DNA of 59,667 nucleotides, taken from an uncultured Eubacteriales bacterium (GTDB lineage: Bacteria > Bacillota > Clostridia > Peptostreptococcales > Anaerovoracaceae). The notes under the pieces are model-generated. The model had not been told where the DNA came from, did no database searches, and was given only the letters and a program-made list of their open reading frames with translations. Positions 42,016-50,025 of the stretch are shown in pieces; positions within the stretch are counted from its first letter, which is position 1; the number at the start of each line of letters is the position of its first letter. A program made the position numbers and the translations under genes. The DNA lies in contig CACYYH010000004.1 in NCBI GenBank assembly GCA_902778565.1, positions 1 to 59,667 on the forward strand, read 5' to 3'.

Positions 42016-42721
42016 ACGTCATATAATACTTGAAATAATTATAATAGCGCTGCTTATACCGGCATTGCTTCTGCTGTCACTTAAACTTGGAGACAGGCAA
42101 TACTATATAAGCACAGTTGCGGTTATGATCCTGACGATGCTGCCTTTTTTCCTGCACTTCGAGTACAGGATGCCTACAGCGCGCGAGCTCGTCACACTGT
42201 CTGTGATGGCAGCGCTCTGCGCCGCGGGAAGGATCGCATTCGTGATGGTACCTCATTTTTCTGCCATGACGGGAATGATAATGATCTGCGGCATTGCGCT
42301 GGGACCTGAGGCGGGCTTTATTATCGGATCAGTTGCAGCCTTTGTGAGCAACTTCATTTACGGCCAAGGGCCCTGGACTCCATGGCAGATGTTTGCCTAT
42401 GGTCTTGCGGGGCTGTTGGCGGCGCTTCTTGCAAGGCGTCACATCATGGGCGGCGAAAAGCGAGTCAAAACCGCTGTCATCGGCGGTCTTATGGTGCTCG
42501 TTCTCATAGGCCCTATCCTGGATACTGCAGCATTGTTCCTTTCAATGACGGAACTCAATGGGAAATCCATCGCAGCGGTATATATTGCCGGCCTTCCGGT
42601 GAATGCCATCCACGGAGGCTGTACCTTCGTTACGATAATGATCCTGCTCCGTCCGATCCTGGAGAAACTGGAGCGAGTCAAGGTCAAGTACGGCATACTG
42701 GATCCACAGGAAAACAAGTGA
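42008..42721 (+). CDS. ECF transporter S component, probable cobalamin-specific subunit
   Basis: 237 residues with about six helices. The ECF S-component pattern includes TARELVTLSVMAALCAAGR, GLALGPEAGF-type GIALGPEAGFIIGSVAAF and the GQGPWTPWQMFAYGLAG motif of substrate-specific subunits used by cobalamin/cobinamide-type ECF systems. The ATG overlaps the ATPase stop (ATGAATAA). B12 specificity follows mainly from riboswitch control and the transcobalamin-like neighbours. Confidence 0.85.
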   Translation: MNKRHIILEIIIIALLIPALLLLSLKLGDRQYYISTVAVMILTMLPFFLHFEYRMPTARELVTLSVMAALCAAGRIAFVMVPHFSAMTGMIMICGIALGPEAGFIIGSVAAFVSNFIYGQGPWTPWQMFAYGLAGLLAALLARRHIMGGEKRVKTAVIGGLMVLVLIGPILDTAALFLSMTELNGKSIAAVYIAGLPVNAIHGGCTFVTIMILLRPILEKLERVKVKYGILDPQENK

Positions 42722-42749
42722 TCCCGGACTGCCTCATGGAAATCATTTA

Positions 42750-43631
42750 ATGAAATTTGAGAACTATCATCCTGCTATCAATTTAATATTTTTTACGTCT
42801 CTGATAGCATGCACGCTGTGCTTCCGCCATCCGGTCTATCTGGGCATATCATATGCGGCCTCTTTCGTTTATTCCATCTGGCTAAATGGGAAGAGGGCTC
42901 TCGTTTTTAATGTATGCCTCATACCTTTGTGTGCCATTTACGCCTGGTGGTATGGGTTCTATCACCATTTCGGAGTGACGATAATCAAGCAGAACTTCGT
43001 CGGAAACAACATAACGCTGGAGTCATATGTTTATGGAGCTGTGCTGGCGCTGACCATCGCATCTGTAATAATGTGGATGTCATGCGTATTTGCTGTGTTC
43101 TCGTCGGATAAAGTAGTTTATCTGTTCGGACGTGTCTCCCCCAGACTGTCTCTCTTTCTTTCGATCCTGCTGAGAGCAGTTCCTCTTACCAAACTCCGTG
43201 CCAGAAGGATCAATATTGCGCAGTCGGGTATCGGCAGAGGTGCAGGACAGGGGAATATAGGAAGAAGGATCCTTAATGGGTTCAGGATCATTTCGATCCT
43301 GATAACCTGGACCCTTGAGAGCTTCGGAACGTCTTCTGCTTCCATGAAGAGCCGCGGATATGAACTGAAGGGAAGGACGGCATTCAGCATCTATCGCTTC
43401 GACCACAGAGACAGGACTGCTGTCATAACGATGTTCGCGTTCATTACGATCACAGTTATGGCGGTAATGCTCGATCAGACAAGGATCCTGTTTGATCCGG
43501 AGATCATCTGGAACAGGATCACTGCCCTGTCATTTGTTTTTTATGCTGCTTATGCGGCACTTGCATTCATGCCTTTCGCACTGGAAGTGCTTGGTCAGTG
43601 GAAGTTCAACCGTCTGATATCCACCATTTGA
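42750..43631 (+). CDS. ECF transporter T component, second copy
   Basis: 293 residues, EcfT fold with the coupling segment SASMKSRGYELKGR and five to six hydrophobic helices. It is diverged from the first T protein but similar in length and topology. It starts 28 bases after the S component and ends at a strong terminator. Two T subunits with one fused A1A2 ATPase and one S component is unusual: one could be specialised, redundant, or paired asymmetrically with the asymmetric ATPase. Confidence 0.88.
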   Translation: MKFENYHPAINLIFFTSLIACTLCFRHPVYLGISYAASFVYSIWLNGKRALVFNVCLIPLCAIYAWWYGFYHHFGVTIIKQNFVGNNITLESYVYGAVLALTIASVIMWMSCVFAVFSSDKVVYLFGRVSPRLSLFLSILLRAVPLTKLRARRINIAQSGIGRGAGQGNIGRRILNGFRIISILITWTLESFGTSSASMKSRGYELKGRTAFSIYRFDHRDRTAVITMFAFITITVMAVMLDQTRILFDPEIIWNRITALSFVFYAAYAALAFMPFALEVLGQWKFNRLISTI

Positions 43632-43676
43632 AGATAATTGGAGTTAAAGAACTGTTAATAATGCATAAAGCACCGA

Positions 43677-43713
43677 TGTGCTGCCATAAATTCTTTGGCA
43701 GCACAGTTTTTTT
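43677..43713 (+). terminator. Terminator of the B12 ECF operon
   Basis: Perfect 10-bp stem TGTGCTGCCA / TGGCAGCACA (43677-43686, 43696-43705), then GTTTTTTT. The right arm contains the -35 of the next promoter. Confidence 0.95.
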
Positions 43714-43723
43714 GTGTTATAAT
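43695..43723 (+). promoter_or_regulatory. Promoter of the acyltransferase/acyl-CoA ligase/gltX operon
   Basis: TTGGCA (43695-43700), 17 bp, TATAAT (43718-43723), with an extended TG (43715-43716). Confidence 0.85.
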
Positions 43724-43781
43724 AAAATGTATTTTTGTGTGCTTCATGCACATAGCAATAGGTTATAAGAGGAATCGCAGT

Positions 43782-44699
43782 ATGTCAGACAAAATAAAGA
43801 AGAGATGGGGAGACAGGCGTGATGGCAGACTTATGAGGGACATAGATCCCATGCATGCCATAGTTCCCTACGTTTATCCCAACAGGGCTGATAACGAGGC
43901 TTTCATCCAGGAGTCAGTGGAGATGGAGCCGATATTCAGATATGTGGATAAGAAGAACGCAGAGCTGAAAGCCAAGGTGGAAAGAGGCGAGCTCCCTGAA
44001 AGCGCTCTGGAAGATCCATACAAGCCGTTTTACGTTATGCTCATGGCGCTGGTAAAGGTCATGCACCTGAGACCGGCTCTCAACCGCTTCGTGTGCAACA
44101 TGAAGCTTTATCAGAAGGATGAGGTGAGCATCGGCTTCACCGTCAAAAAGAAGTTTGCTGACAACGCTGCCGAAGGTCTGGCATTCGAAAAGTTCGGACC
44201 GGAGACCACAATGGACATTCTTTACGACAAGATCGTAAAGGAGATCAACGCGGTCAAGGATGAGAGCACTCTTGACAATTCCGTGGACGTCATGGACAAA
44301 TTCATGAAGCTTCCGCCCTTTGTATTAAGGCCGGTGTTCAAATTCATCCGATTCCTCGACAGGCACGGCAGAGTGCCCTATGACTTTGTAAAGAAGGATC
44401 CCAACTACGCTTCGGCCTTCATAACCAACCTGGGATCCATACATCTTAAATCAGGCTATCATCACTTAAGCAACTGGGGGACCACATCACTGTTCGTGAT
44501 AATAGGCGAGAGAAAGATGAAGCCTTTCTATGATGAGAAGGGGAATGTAACTATGAAAATGGTGAACGACATAGGTCTCACCATCGACGAGAGGATTGCG
44601 GACGGCTTCTATTATGCTAAGTCCGTAAGGCTGTTCAAAAAACTGGCCGAGAATCCCGAACTATTGGATCTGAGAGCAGATGAGGAGGTAGAGTATTAA
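43782..44699 (+). CDS. Acyltransferase-fold protein (2-oxoacid dehydrogenase E2 catalytic-domain-like)
   Basis: 305 residues, with the trimeric CAT/E2 acyltransferase fold: KPFYVMLMALVKVMHLRPAL, SIGFTVKKKF, and the ending VNDIGLTIDERIADGFYYAKS. The usual catalytic motif is DHRxxDG; here His is Glu (DERIADG, about residue 268), so ordinary CoA acyl transfer may be lost or altered. AGAGGA precedes the ATG at 43782; a TTG frame start at 43695 lies upstream of the promoter -10. One base separates it from the acyl-CoA ligase, suggesting a joint role in activating and transferring an acyl group. Confidence 0.82.
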   Translation: MSDKIKKRWGDRRDGRLMRDIDPMHAIVPYVYPNRADNEAFIQESVEMEPIFRYVDKKNAELKAKVERGELPESALEDPYKPFYVMLMALVKVMHLRPALNRFVCNMKLYQKDEVSIGFTVKKKFADNAAEGLAFEKFGPETTMDILYDKIVKEINAVKDESTLDNSVDVMDKFMKLPPFVLRPVFKFIRFLDRHGRVPYDFVKKDPNYASAFITNLGSIHLKSGYHHLSNWGTTSLFVIIGERKMKPFYDEKGNVTMKMVNDIGLTIDERIADGFYYAKSVRLFKKLAENPELLDLRADEEVEY

Positions 44700-44700
44700 T

Positions 44701-46476
44701 ATGGCATTATTTGGTAAAGAAGAAAAAACACAGTCAAAACCCGAAGTAAAAACACCCTGGATAAAGAACCTGGGAAACGTTCCCGCACATCTGGAATATT
44801 TCCAGGGTTCCATGTACGATAAAGTTGCTGAGGTAGCAAGACACTATCCAAACAACATAGCCTATGATTTCATGGGCGGCAAGGTGAGATACAAAGATTT
44901 CATCAATAAAGTAGACAACTGCGCCAGAGCTCTGGCTGCCATCGGCGTTAAAGAAGGCGAGGCGGTGACTATCTGCATGCCTAACTCACCCCAGGCGATC
45001 ATAATGTTTTACGCAGTAAACAAGATAGGCGGCATCGCCAACATGGTGCATCCTCTGAGCTCAGAAAAGGAGATCGAATTCTGTCTGAAACTCAGTAAGT
45101 CAGTGGTATGCCTTACCCTGGACCAGTTCTACGGCAAGTTCGCCAATATCAGAGAGAATGTAACCTTGAGGAGCCTTATCCTCACATCCATCAAGGACGT
45201 GCTCTCACCGGTAAAGAGAAAGGGATATTACCTTCTTGAGGGTCGCAAGATCGCCAAGGTACCTGCTACTGCAGAGGTAGTATGGTGGGAGAAATTCCTT
45301 TTAGACGGCATGTGGTACAAGGGACCCTATCACGCTAACAAGCGCGCAGACGATCCTGCTGTCATCCTCTATTCCGGAGGAACCACGGGAACTCAGAAGG
45401 GCATCTCCCTCACCAACCTCAACTTCAACGCTCTTTCACAGCAGATAGTGGCCACTAACCCCATGTTCAAGCCGGGAGACAAGATGCTGGCAGTAATGCC
45501 CGTGTTCCACGGCTTTGGCCTTGGAGTATGCATCCACTCAATGCTTTCCGAGGGCGGCAGATGCCTGCTGATCCCAAGATTCACTGCGGAATCCTATGCA
45601 AAGCTCATCAAGAAGCACAAGCCTAATTTCATAGCCGGCGTGCCTACGCTCTACGAGGCGCTTCTCAGAATACACACTCTGGATAAGGCTGACCTCTCAT
45701 GCCTTAAGGGAGTGTTCTCCGGGGGAGATTCATTAAGCATCGAGCTTAAGAAGAAGTTCGATAAGTTCCTGAAGGATCACAATGCATCGATCCCTGTAAG
45801 AGAGGGCTACGGCACTACAGAGTGCGTTACCGCATCCTGCCTGACACCGTCCCACTGGTACAAGGAAGGTTCCATCGGACTGCCTTTCCCTGACACCTAT
45901 TACAAGATCGTCAAGCCCGGCACAGAAGAAGAGATGCCTTATGGTGAGGAAGGCGAGATCTGCCTTTCCGGACCTACGGTAATGAGAGGCTATATCGATA
46001 ACCCCGAAGAGACCGCACAGACCCTTCGCAAGCATGCTGACGGACTTACCTGGGTACACACCGGAGATCTGGGCAAGATGGATGAGGACGGCTTCATTTA
46101 CTTCAGACAGAGACTGAAGAGGATGATCGTAACTTCAGGATACAACGTATATCCTTCACAGATAGAGAACGTACTGGACGCTCACGAGCTGGTTCACATG
46201 AGCTGCGTCATCGGAGTGCCCGATCCTCTGAAGATGCAGAGAGTAGTGGCCTTCGTAATGCTGAAACCCGACGTAAAGGTAAGCGAGGATGAGGCAAGAG
46301 ACATTCTCATGAAGTACCTGGCCAAGCACGTGGCCAAGTTTGAGATGCCTAAGGAGATCGAGTTCAGAGCAGAACTTCCCAAGACTCTGGTGGGCAAGGT
46401 AGCTTACAGAGTCCTTGAGGAAGAAGAACTGAAGAAGTATCAGACACAGGAAGAAACCACAGGAGACAAGGAATAA
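44701..46476 (+). CDS. AMP-forming acyl-CoA ligase / synthetase
   Basis: 591 residues of the ANL superfamily. The P-loop is ILYSGGTTGTQKG (about 220), then GYGTTECVTASC, the adenylate-binding HTGDLGKMDEDGFIYFRQRLKRM (about 450) and the C-terminal catalytic lysine region PKTLVGKVAYR. These enzymes activate carboxylic acids to acyl-AMP and acyl-CoA; the length and motifs fit medium/long-chain fatty acids, but the substrate is not fixed. The N-terminal 20 residues are a short basic extension. Its stop overlaps the gltX start. Confidence 0.92.
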   Translation: MALFGKEEKTQSKPEVKTPWIKNLGNVPAHLEYFQGSMYDKVAEVARHYPNNIAYDFMGGKVRYKDFINKVDNCARALAAIGVKEGEAVTICMPNSPQAIIMFYAVNKIGGIANMVHPLSSEKEIEFCLKLSKSVVCLTLDQFYGKFANIRENVTLRSLILTSIKDVLSPVKRKGYYLLEGRKIAKVPATAEVVWWEKFLLDGMWYKGPYHANKRADDPAVILYSGGTTGTQKGISLTNLNFNALSQQIVATNPMFKPGDKMLAVMPVFHGFGLGVCIHSMLSEGGRCLLIPRFTAESYAKLIKKHKPNFIAGVPTLYEALLRIHTLDKADLSCLKGVFSGGDSLSIELKKKFDKFLKDHNASIPVREGYGTTECVTASCLTPSHWYKEGSIGLPFPDTYYKIVKPGTEEEMPYGEEGEICLSGPTVMRGYIDNPEETAQTLRKHADGLTWVHTGDLGKMDEDGFIYFRQRLKRMIVTSGYNVYPSQIENVLDAHELVHMSCVIGVPDPLKMQRVVAFVMLKPDVKVSEDEARDILMKYLAKHVAKFEMPKEIEFRAELPKTLVGKVAYRVLEEEELKKYQTQEETTGDKE

Positions 46477-46478
46477 TG

Positions 46479-48149
46479 ATGGACAACAAAAAACTTGCAG
46501 AACTGCTTTTCCCAAACATTGACAAGACACCGGAATACTACGAAGAGATGTATCCTAAAAGAAACCTTCCTGAAGGAGCTAAGGTTACAAGACTTGGTCC
46601 TTCACCCACAGGTTTTATACATCTTGGCAATCTCTACGGAGCATTTGTGGACGAGAGACTGGCACATCAGTCAGAGGGCGTGTTCTTTCTCAGAATAGAA
46701 GATACAGATGATAAGCGCGAAGTCGAGGGCGCTGTTGAGATAATCATCAACTCCCTGAGATTCTTCGGCATCAACTTCGACGAGGGAGCCACCATGGAGG
46801 GCGACAAAGGCGCATACGGCGACTATACCCAGTCCCACAGAGGACCCATCTATCAGTGCTTTGCAAAGAAACTGGTAGAAGAAGGTAAGGCCTATCCCTG
46901 CTTCCTGACTGAGGAAGAGATCGCTGAGATCAGAGAACAGCAGCAGGCTATCAAGGCAAATCCCGGTATCTACGGCAAGTGGGCCAGATCCAGAGAACTG
47001 TCATACGAAGAGATAGAGGCTAAGATCAATGCCGGCGAGAAATTCGTAGTAAGGCTTAAGTCCGACGGAAATCTGGACCTTCCTGAGGACCAGATCAGAA
47101 GGATCAAGGTGCAGGACGCCATCAGAGGCACTCTCGACATGCCTGAGAACGATCAGGATACTGTCATACTCAAGCAGACCGGAATTCCCACATATCACTT
47201 TGCACACGTTGTGGACGATCATCTCATGAGGACCACCCACGTGGTAAGAGGAGCAGAGTGGCTGCCTTCACTTCCCATACATGTGGAACTCTTCGAAAAG
47301 CTTGGCTGGGAGACTCCGATCTACTGCCATACCGCTCAGCTCATGAAGCTGGATGAGGAAGGCAACAAGAGGAAGCTCAGTAAGCGTCTGGACCCTGAGC
47401 TCAGCCTTGACTATTACAGAAAAGAAGGATATCATCCGGCAGCTGTCAGAGAGTATCTGCTGACCATCCTCAACTCCAACTTTGAGGAGTGGAGGATCGC
47501 AAACCCTGACGCAGACATCGAGGAATTTCAGTTCACCACTGAAAAGATGTCCAACTCCGGAGCGCTTTTCGATCTGAACAAACTGAACGACGTTTCCAAG
47601 GAAGTGCTGCTCAAGATCAGCGCATCAGACCTCTACGATTTCCTGAAGGCCTGGGCAGAAGAGTTCAGACCCGAGGATGAAGGCGTGAAGACCATGCTCT
47701 CAGACAGAGCATATCTGGAGAAGATCCTGGATATCGGCCGCCACGCAGAGAGAAATCCCAGAAAGGACCACATCTATGCAGACCAGATGGTGAAGAACCT
47801 GAGCTACTTCTTCGATGAGACCTTTGAGATCGAGGACGAGATGCCTCAGGAGGTGGTGAACGCGGGAGACGTGAGCACCATCATCGAAAAGTATCTCGAG
47901 ACCTACGATCATTCAGATGATAACGAGACCTGGTTCAACAAGATCAGGGCCATCACAGATGAACTGGGATACGCAGTCAAGCCCAAGGACTACAAGAAAC
48001 ATCCCGAGGAATACAAAGGTCACGTCGGCCACGTTTCCACGGTTATCCGCGTAGCCCTCATGGGAAGACAGCAGAGCCCCGACATCTGGGAGATCCAGCA
48101 GATCCTGGGCGAAGAGAGGACCAGAGCAAGACTGGAGAAGTTCGCTTGA
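46479..48149 (+). CDS. gltX: Glutamyl-tRNA synthetase
   Basis: About 556 residues. The class I HIGH-type motif reads TRLGPSPTGFIHLGNLYGAF, KMSKS-type reads RKLSKR (about 292), and YHFAHVVDDHLMRTTHVVRG is the Glu-binding region. The anticodon-binding half is longer than in E. coli (about 470 residues total there), typical of one Clostridia subgroup. Two adjacent ATGs (46476 and 46479) are possible; the first overlaps the preceding stop. Whether it also charges tRNA-Gln cannot be told. Confidence 0.93.
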   Translation: MDNKKLAELLFPNIDKTPEYYEEMYPKRNLPEGAKVTRLGPSPTGFIHLGNLYGAFVDERLAHQSEGVFFLRIEDTDDKREVEGAVEIIINSLRFFGINFDEGATMEGDKGAYGDYTQSHRGPIYQCFAKKLVEEGKAYPCFLTEEEIAEIREQQQAIKANPGIYGKWARSRELSYEEIEAKINAGEKFVVRLKSDGNLDLPEDQIRRIKVQDAIRGTLDMPENDQDTVILKQTGIPTYHFAHVVDDHLMRTTHVVRGAEWLPSLPIHVELFEKLGWETPIYCHTAQLMKLDEEGNKRKLSKRLDPELSLDYYRKEGYHPAAVREYLLTILNSNFEEWRIANPDADIEEFQFTTEKMSNSGALFDLNKLNDVSKEVLLKISASDLYDFLKAWAEEFRPEDEGVKTMLSDRAYLEKILDIGRHAERNPRKDHIYADQMVKNLSYFFDETFEIEDEMPQEVVNAGDVSTIIEKYLETYDHSDDNETWFNKIRAITDELGYAVKPKDYKKHPEEYKGHVGHVSTVIRVALMGRQQSPDIWEIQQILGEERTRARLEKFA

Positions 48150-48205
48150 TGACCGAGTGTTTACTTGCTTGAAATATTCACCATAACTACACAAAAAACC
48201 TTAAA

Positions 48206-48245
48206 AACCCTGTTGACAATCCTGTTCAGCAGGGTTATATTATTA
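48206..48245 (+). terminator. Weak terminator after gltX, overlapping the hrcA promoter
   Basis: AACCCTGTTG / CAGCAGGGTT (48206-48215, 48227-48236; one mismatch) followed by ATATTATTATT. It shares the TTGACA of the next promoter in its left arm. Confidence 0.55.
48213..48241 (+). promoter_or_regulatory. Promoter of the hrcA-grpE-dnaK-dnaJ operon
   Basis: TTGACA (48213-48218), 17 bp, TATATT (48236-48241), followed by the CIRCE operator. Confidence 0.9.
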
Positions 48246-48252
48246 TTGTAAG

Positions 48253-48279
48253 TTAGCACTCTAACTAAACGAGTGCTAA
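48253..48279. promoter_or_regulatory. CIRCE operator (HrcA binding site)
   Basis: Exact CIRCE consensus TTAGCACTC-N9-GAGTGCTAA, 25 bases before the hrcA ATG. HrcA with GroEL represses heat-shock genes by binding it; here the operon is autoregulated. Confidence 0.98.
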
Positions 48280-48303
48280 CACAGAACAGAAGGAGATAAG
48301 ATA

Positions 48304-49386
48304 ATGGAACTCAGCGAACGCAAACTTAAAATACTGCAAGCCATTATCAGCGACTATATCAAGACTGCAGAGCCGGTGGGCTCCAGGACTCTTTCCAAGA
48401 AAGAGGGCTTCGATTACAGCCCCGCCACCATCAGAAACGAGATGGCGGATCTGGAGGAGATGGGTTACCTGACACACCCCCACACATCCGCAGGGCGTGT
48501 TCCTTCGGACAAGGCTTACAGGCTTTACGTCAATGAGCTTATGGATAGACCGGAACTCAGCAAGGATGAGAAGGCTATCATAGCCAACCGTCTCCATGAG
48601 ACCACGGTGGACTTTGAAAAGACCATAGCCCATGCGGCATCCATCCTTTCAGAGATCACCAACCTCACCAGCTTCGCAATGACGCCGAAGAAGACCGAGG
48701 ATGTCATAAAGTACATCAACCTTCTTCCTGTGGACGAAGATACAGTGGTGCTGATGATAGTTTCAGAGTCCGGAAAGGTTTCCAACAAGGCTGTGAAGAT
48801 GTCGGTGCCTTATACCGATGACAGTCTGGAGCTTCTTTCCAAGACCATGACGTACAACTATAAGGGAAAGACGGTTTCCCAGGCGCTGACAAACAACATC
48901 ATCGCCAACTTTGAGACTGACGTGGTGGCCATGAGCGGCATGGCGGAAGACGTAATGCCGAACTTCATGAAGACCCTGGAGGACATGCTGAACGTAAACC
49001 TCTACATGGAAGGCCTTTCCAACATCTTCGATATCCCTGAGTACAGCGACGTGAGCAAGGCCAAGAGCTTCATCGAGATGCTGACTCAGAAGGAAGAGAT
49101 GACGAAGAAGCTCATCGAGCGTGACGACGGCATAACCGTTACCATCGGTGATGAGAACGAGGACAGCAATCTTCAGGACTGCAGCCTGATCACCGCCAGC
49201 TATTCAGTGGACGGCAAGCTGGTGGGAAAGATCGGAGTTATCGGTCCCACGAGAATGAAGTACAGCAAGATAACTTCAATAATAGAATACTTAACCGAGA
49301 ATCTTACAGACACCTTCAAGCTTGAGAGCGGGGAGAGTACTGATAATGATAAAGGGGAAAATGAAGGAGTAAATGAAGATGAATGA
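48304..49386 (+). CDS. hrcA: Heat-inducible transcriptional repressor HrcA
   Basis: 360 residues: N-terminal winged helix (SERKLKILQAIISDYIKTAEP, then GSRTLSKKEGFDYSPATIRN) that binds CIRCE, followed by a GAF-like dimerisation region and the C-terminal GPTRMKYSKI segment. AAGGAG precedes the ATG. First gene of the operon and the target of its own CIRCE operator. The C-terminal tail is acidic and overlaps grpE by eight bases. Confidence 0.97.
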   Translation: MELSERKLKILQAIISDYIKTAEPVGSRTLSKKEGFDYSPATIRNEMADLEEMGYLTHPHTSAGRVPSDKAYRLYVNELMDRPELSKDEKAIIANRLHETTVDFEKTIAHAASILSEITNLTSFAMTPKKTEDVIKYINLLPVDEDTVVLMIVSESGKVSNKAVKMSVPYTDDSLELLSKTMTYNYKGKTVSQALTNNIIANFETDVVAMSGMAEDVMPNFMKTLEDMLNVNLYMEGLSNIFDIPEYSDVSKAKSFIEMLTQKEEMTKKLIERDDGITVTIGDENEDSNLQDCSLITASYSVDGKLVGKIGVIGPTRMKYSKITSIIEYLTENLTDTFKLESGESTDNDKGENEGVNEDE

Positions 49387-49987
49387 AGAAAAGAACATTC
49401 CTATCGAAGACGAGAATCTTGAGGAACAGGCAGAAGAACTGAAGCCTGAAGAAGAGGCAGAAGTTCAGGAGGAAGCCGCGGCTCAGGAAGAACCTGCTGA
49501 AGAGGCAGCAGAGCCTGAAGAAAAGGCAGCTGAACCTGAGAAGGGAACCGAAGAGGATCCCAGAGATAAGAAGATCGAAGAGCTGAATGCCAAGTACATG
49601 AGACTGATGGCAGACTTCCAGAATCAGAAGAAGCGCTTCGATAAAGAAAAAGCTGATATCCATCAGTATGCAAACGAAAAGATCGTTAAAAATCTTTTGG
49701 AAGTCCTCGATAACTTCGAGAGAGCGCTGGATGCTACGAAAGACGCAGACCCCAGTCTCCACGAAGGTATGGAACTGATTTTCAAACAGTTAATGGCAGC
49801 TCTTGAAAAAGCCGGAGTTGCTGAGATAAAGGCCCTTGGGGAAGAATTTGACCCGAACTTCCACAACGCCGTAATGATGGAAGAGACCGACGAATATGAA
49901 TCCAACAAGGTCTCAGAAGTCATGCAGAAGGGTTACACATTGAATTCAAGAGTCATCAGACCCAGCATGGTCAAGGTGGCACAGTAA
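49379..49987 (+). CDS. grpE: GrpE nucleotide-exchange factor
   Basis: About 202 residues. A long acidic low-complexity N-terminus (about 1-60, many Glu/Ala) is followed by the coiled coil (KKIEELNAKYMRLMADFQNQK) and the beta domain with GVAEIKALGEEFDPNFHNAV and VMQKGYTLNSRVIRPSMVKV. It releases ADP from DnaK. AAGGAG (49364-49369) fits the ATG at 49379 better than the ATG at 49373; both are in frame. Confidence 0.96.
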   Translation: MNEEKNIPIEDENLEEQAEELKPEEEAEVQEEAAAQEEPAEEAAEPEEKAAEPEKGTEEDPRDKKIEELNAKYMRLMADFQNQKKRFDKEKADIHQYANEKIVKNLLEVLDNFERALDATKDADPSLHEGMELIFKQLMAALEKAGVAEIKALGEEFDPNFHNAVMMEETDEYESNKVSEVMQKGYTLNSRVIRPSMVKVAQ

Positions 49988-50025
49988 AACAGTAAAAAAG
50001 AATGTAATATTCAGGAGGAAATAAA

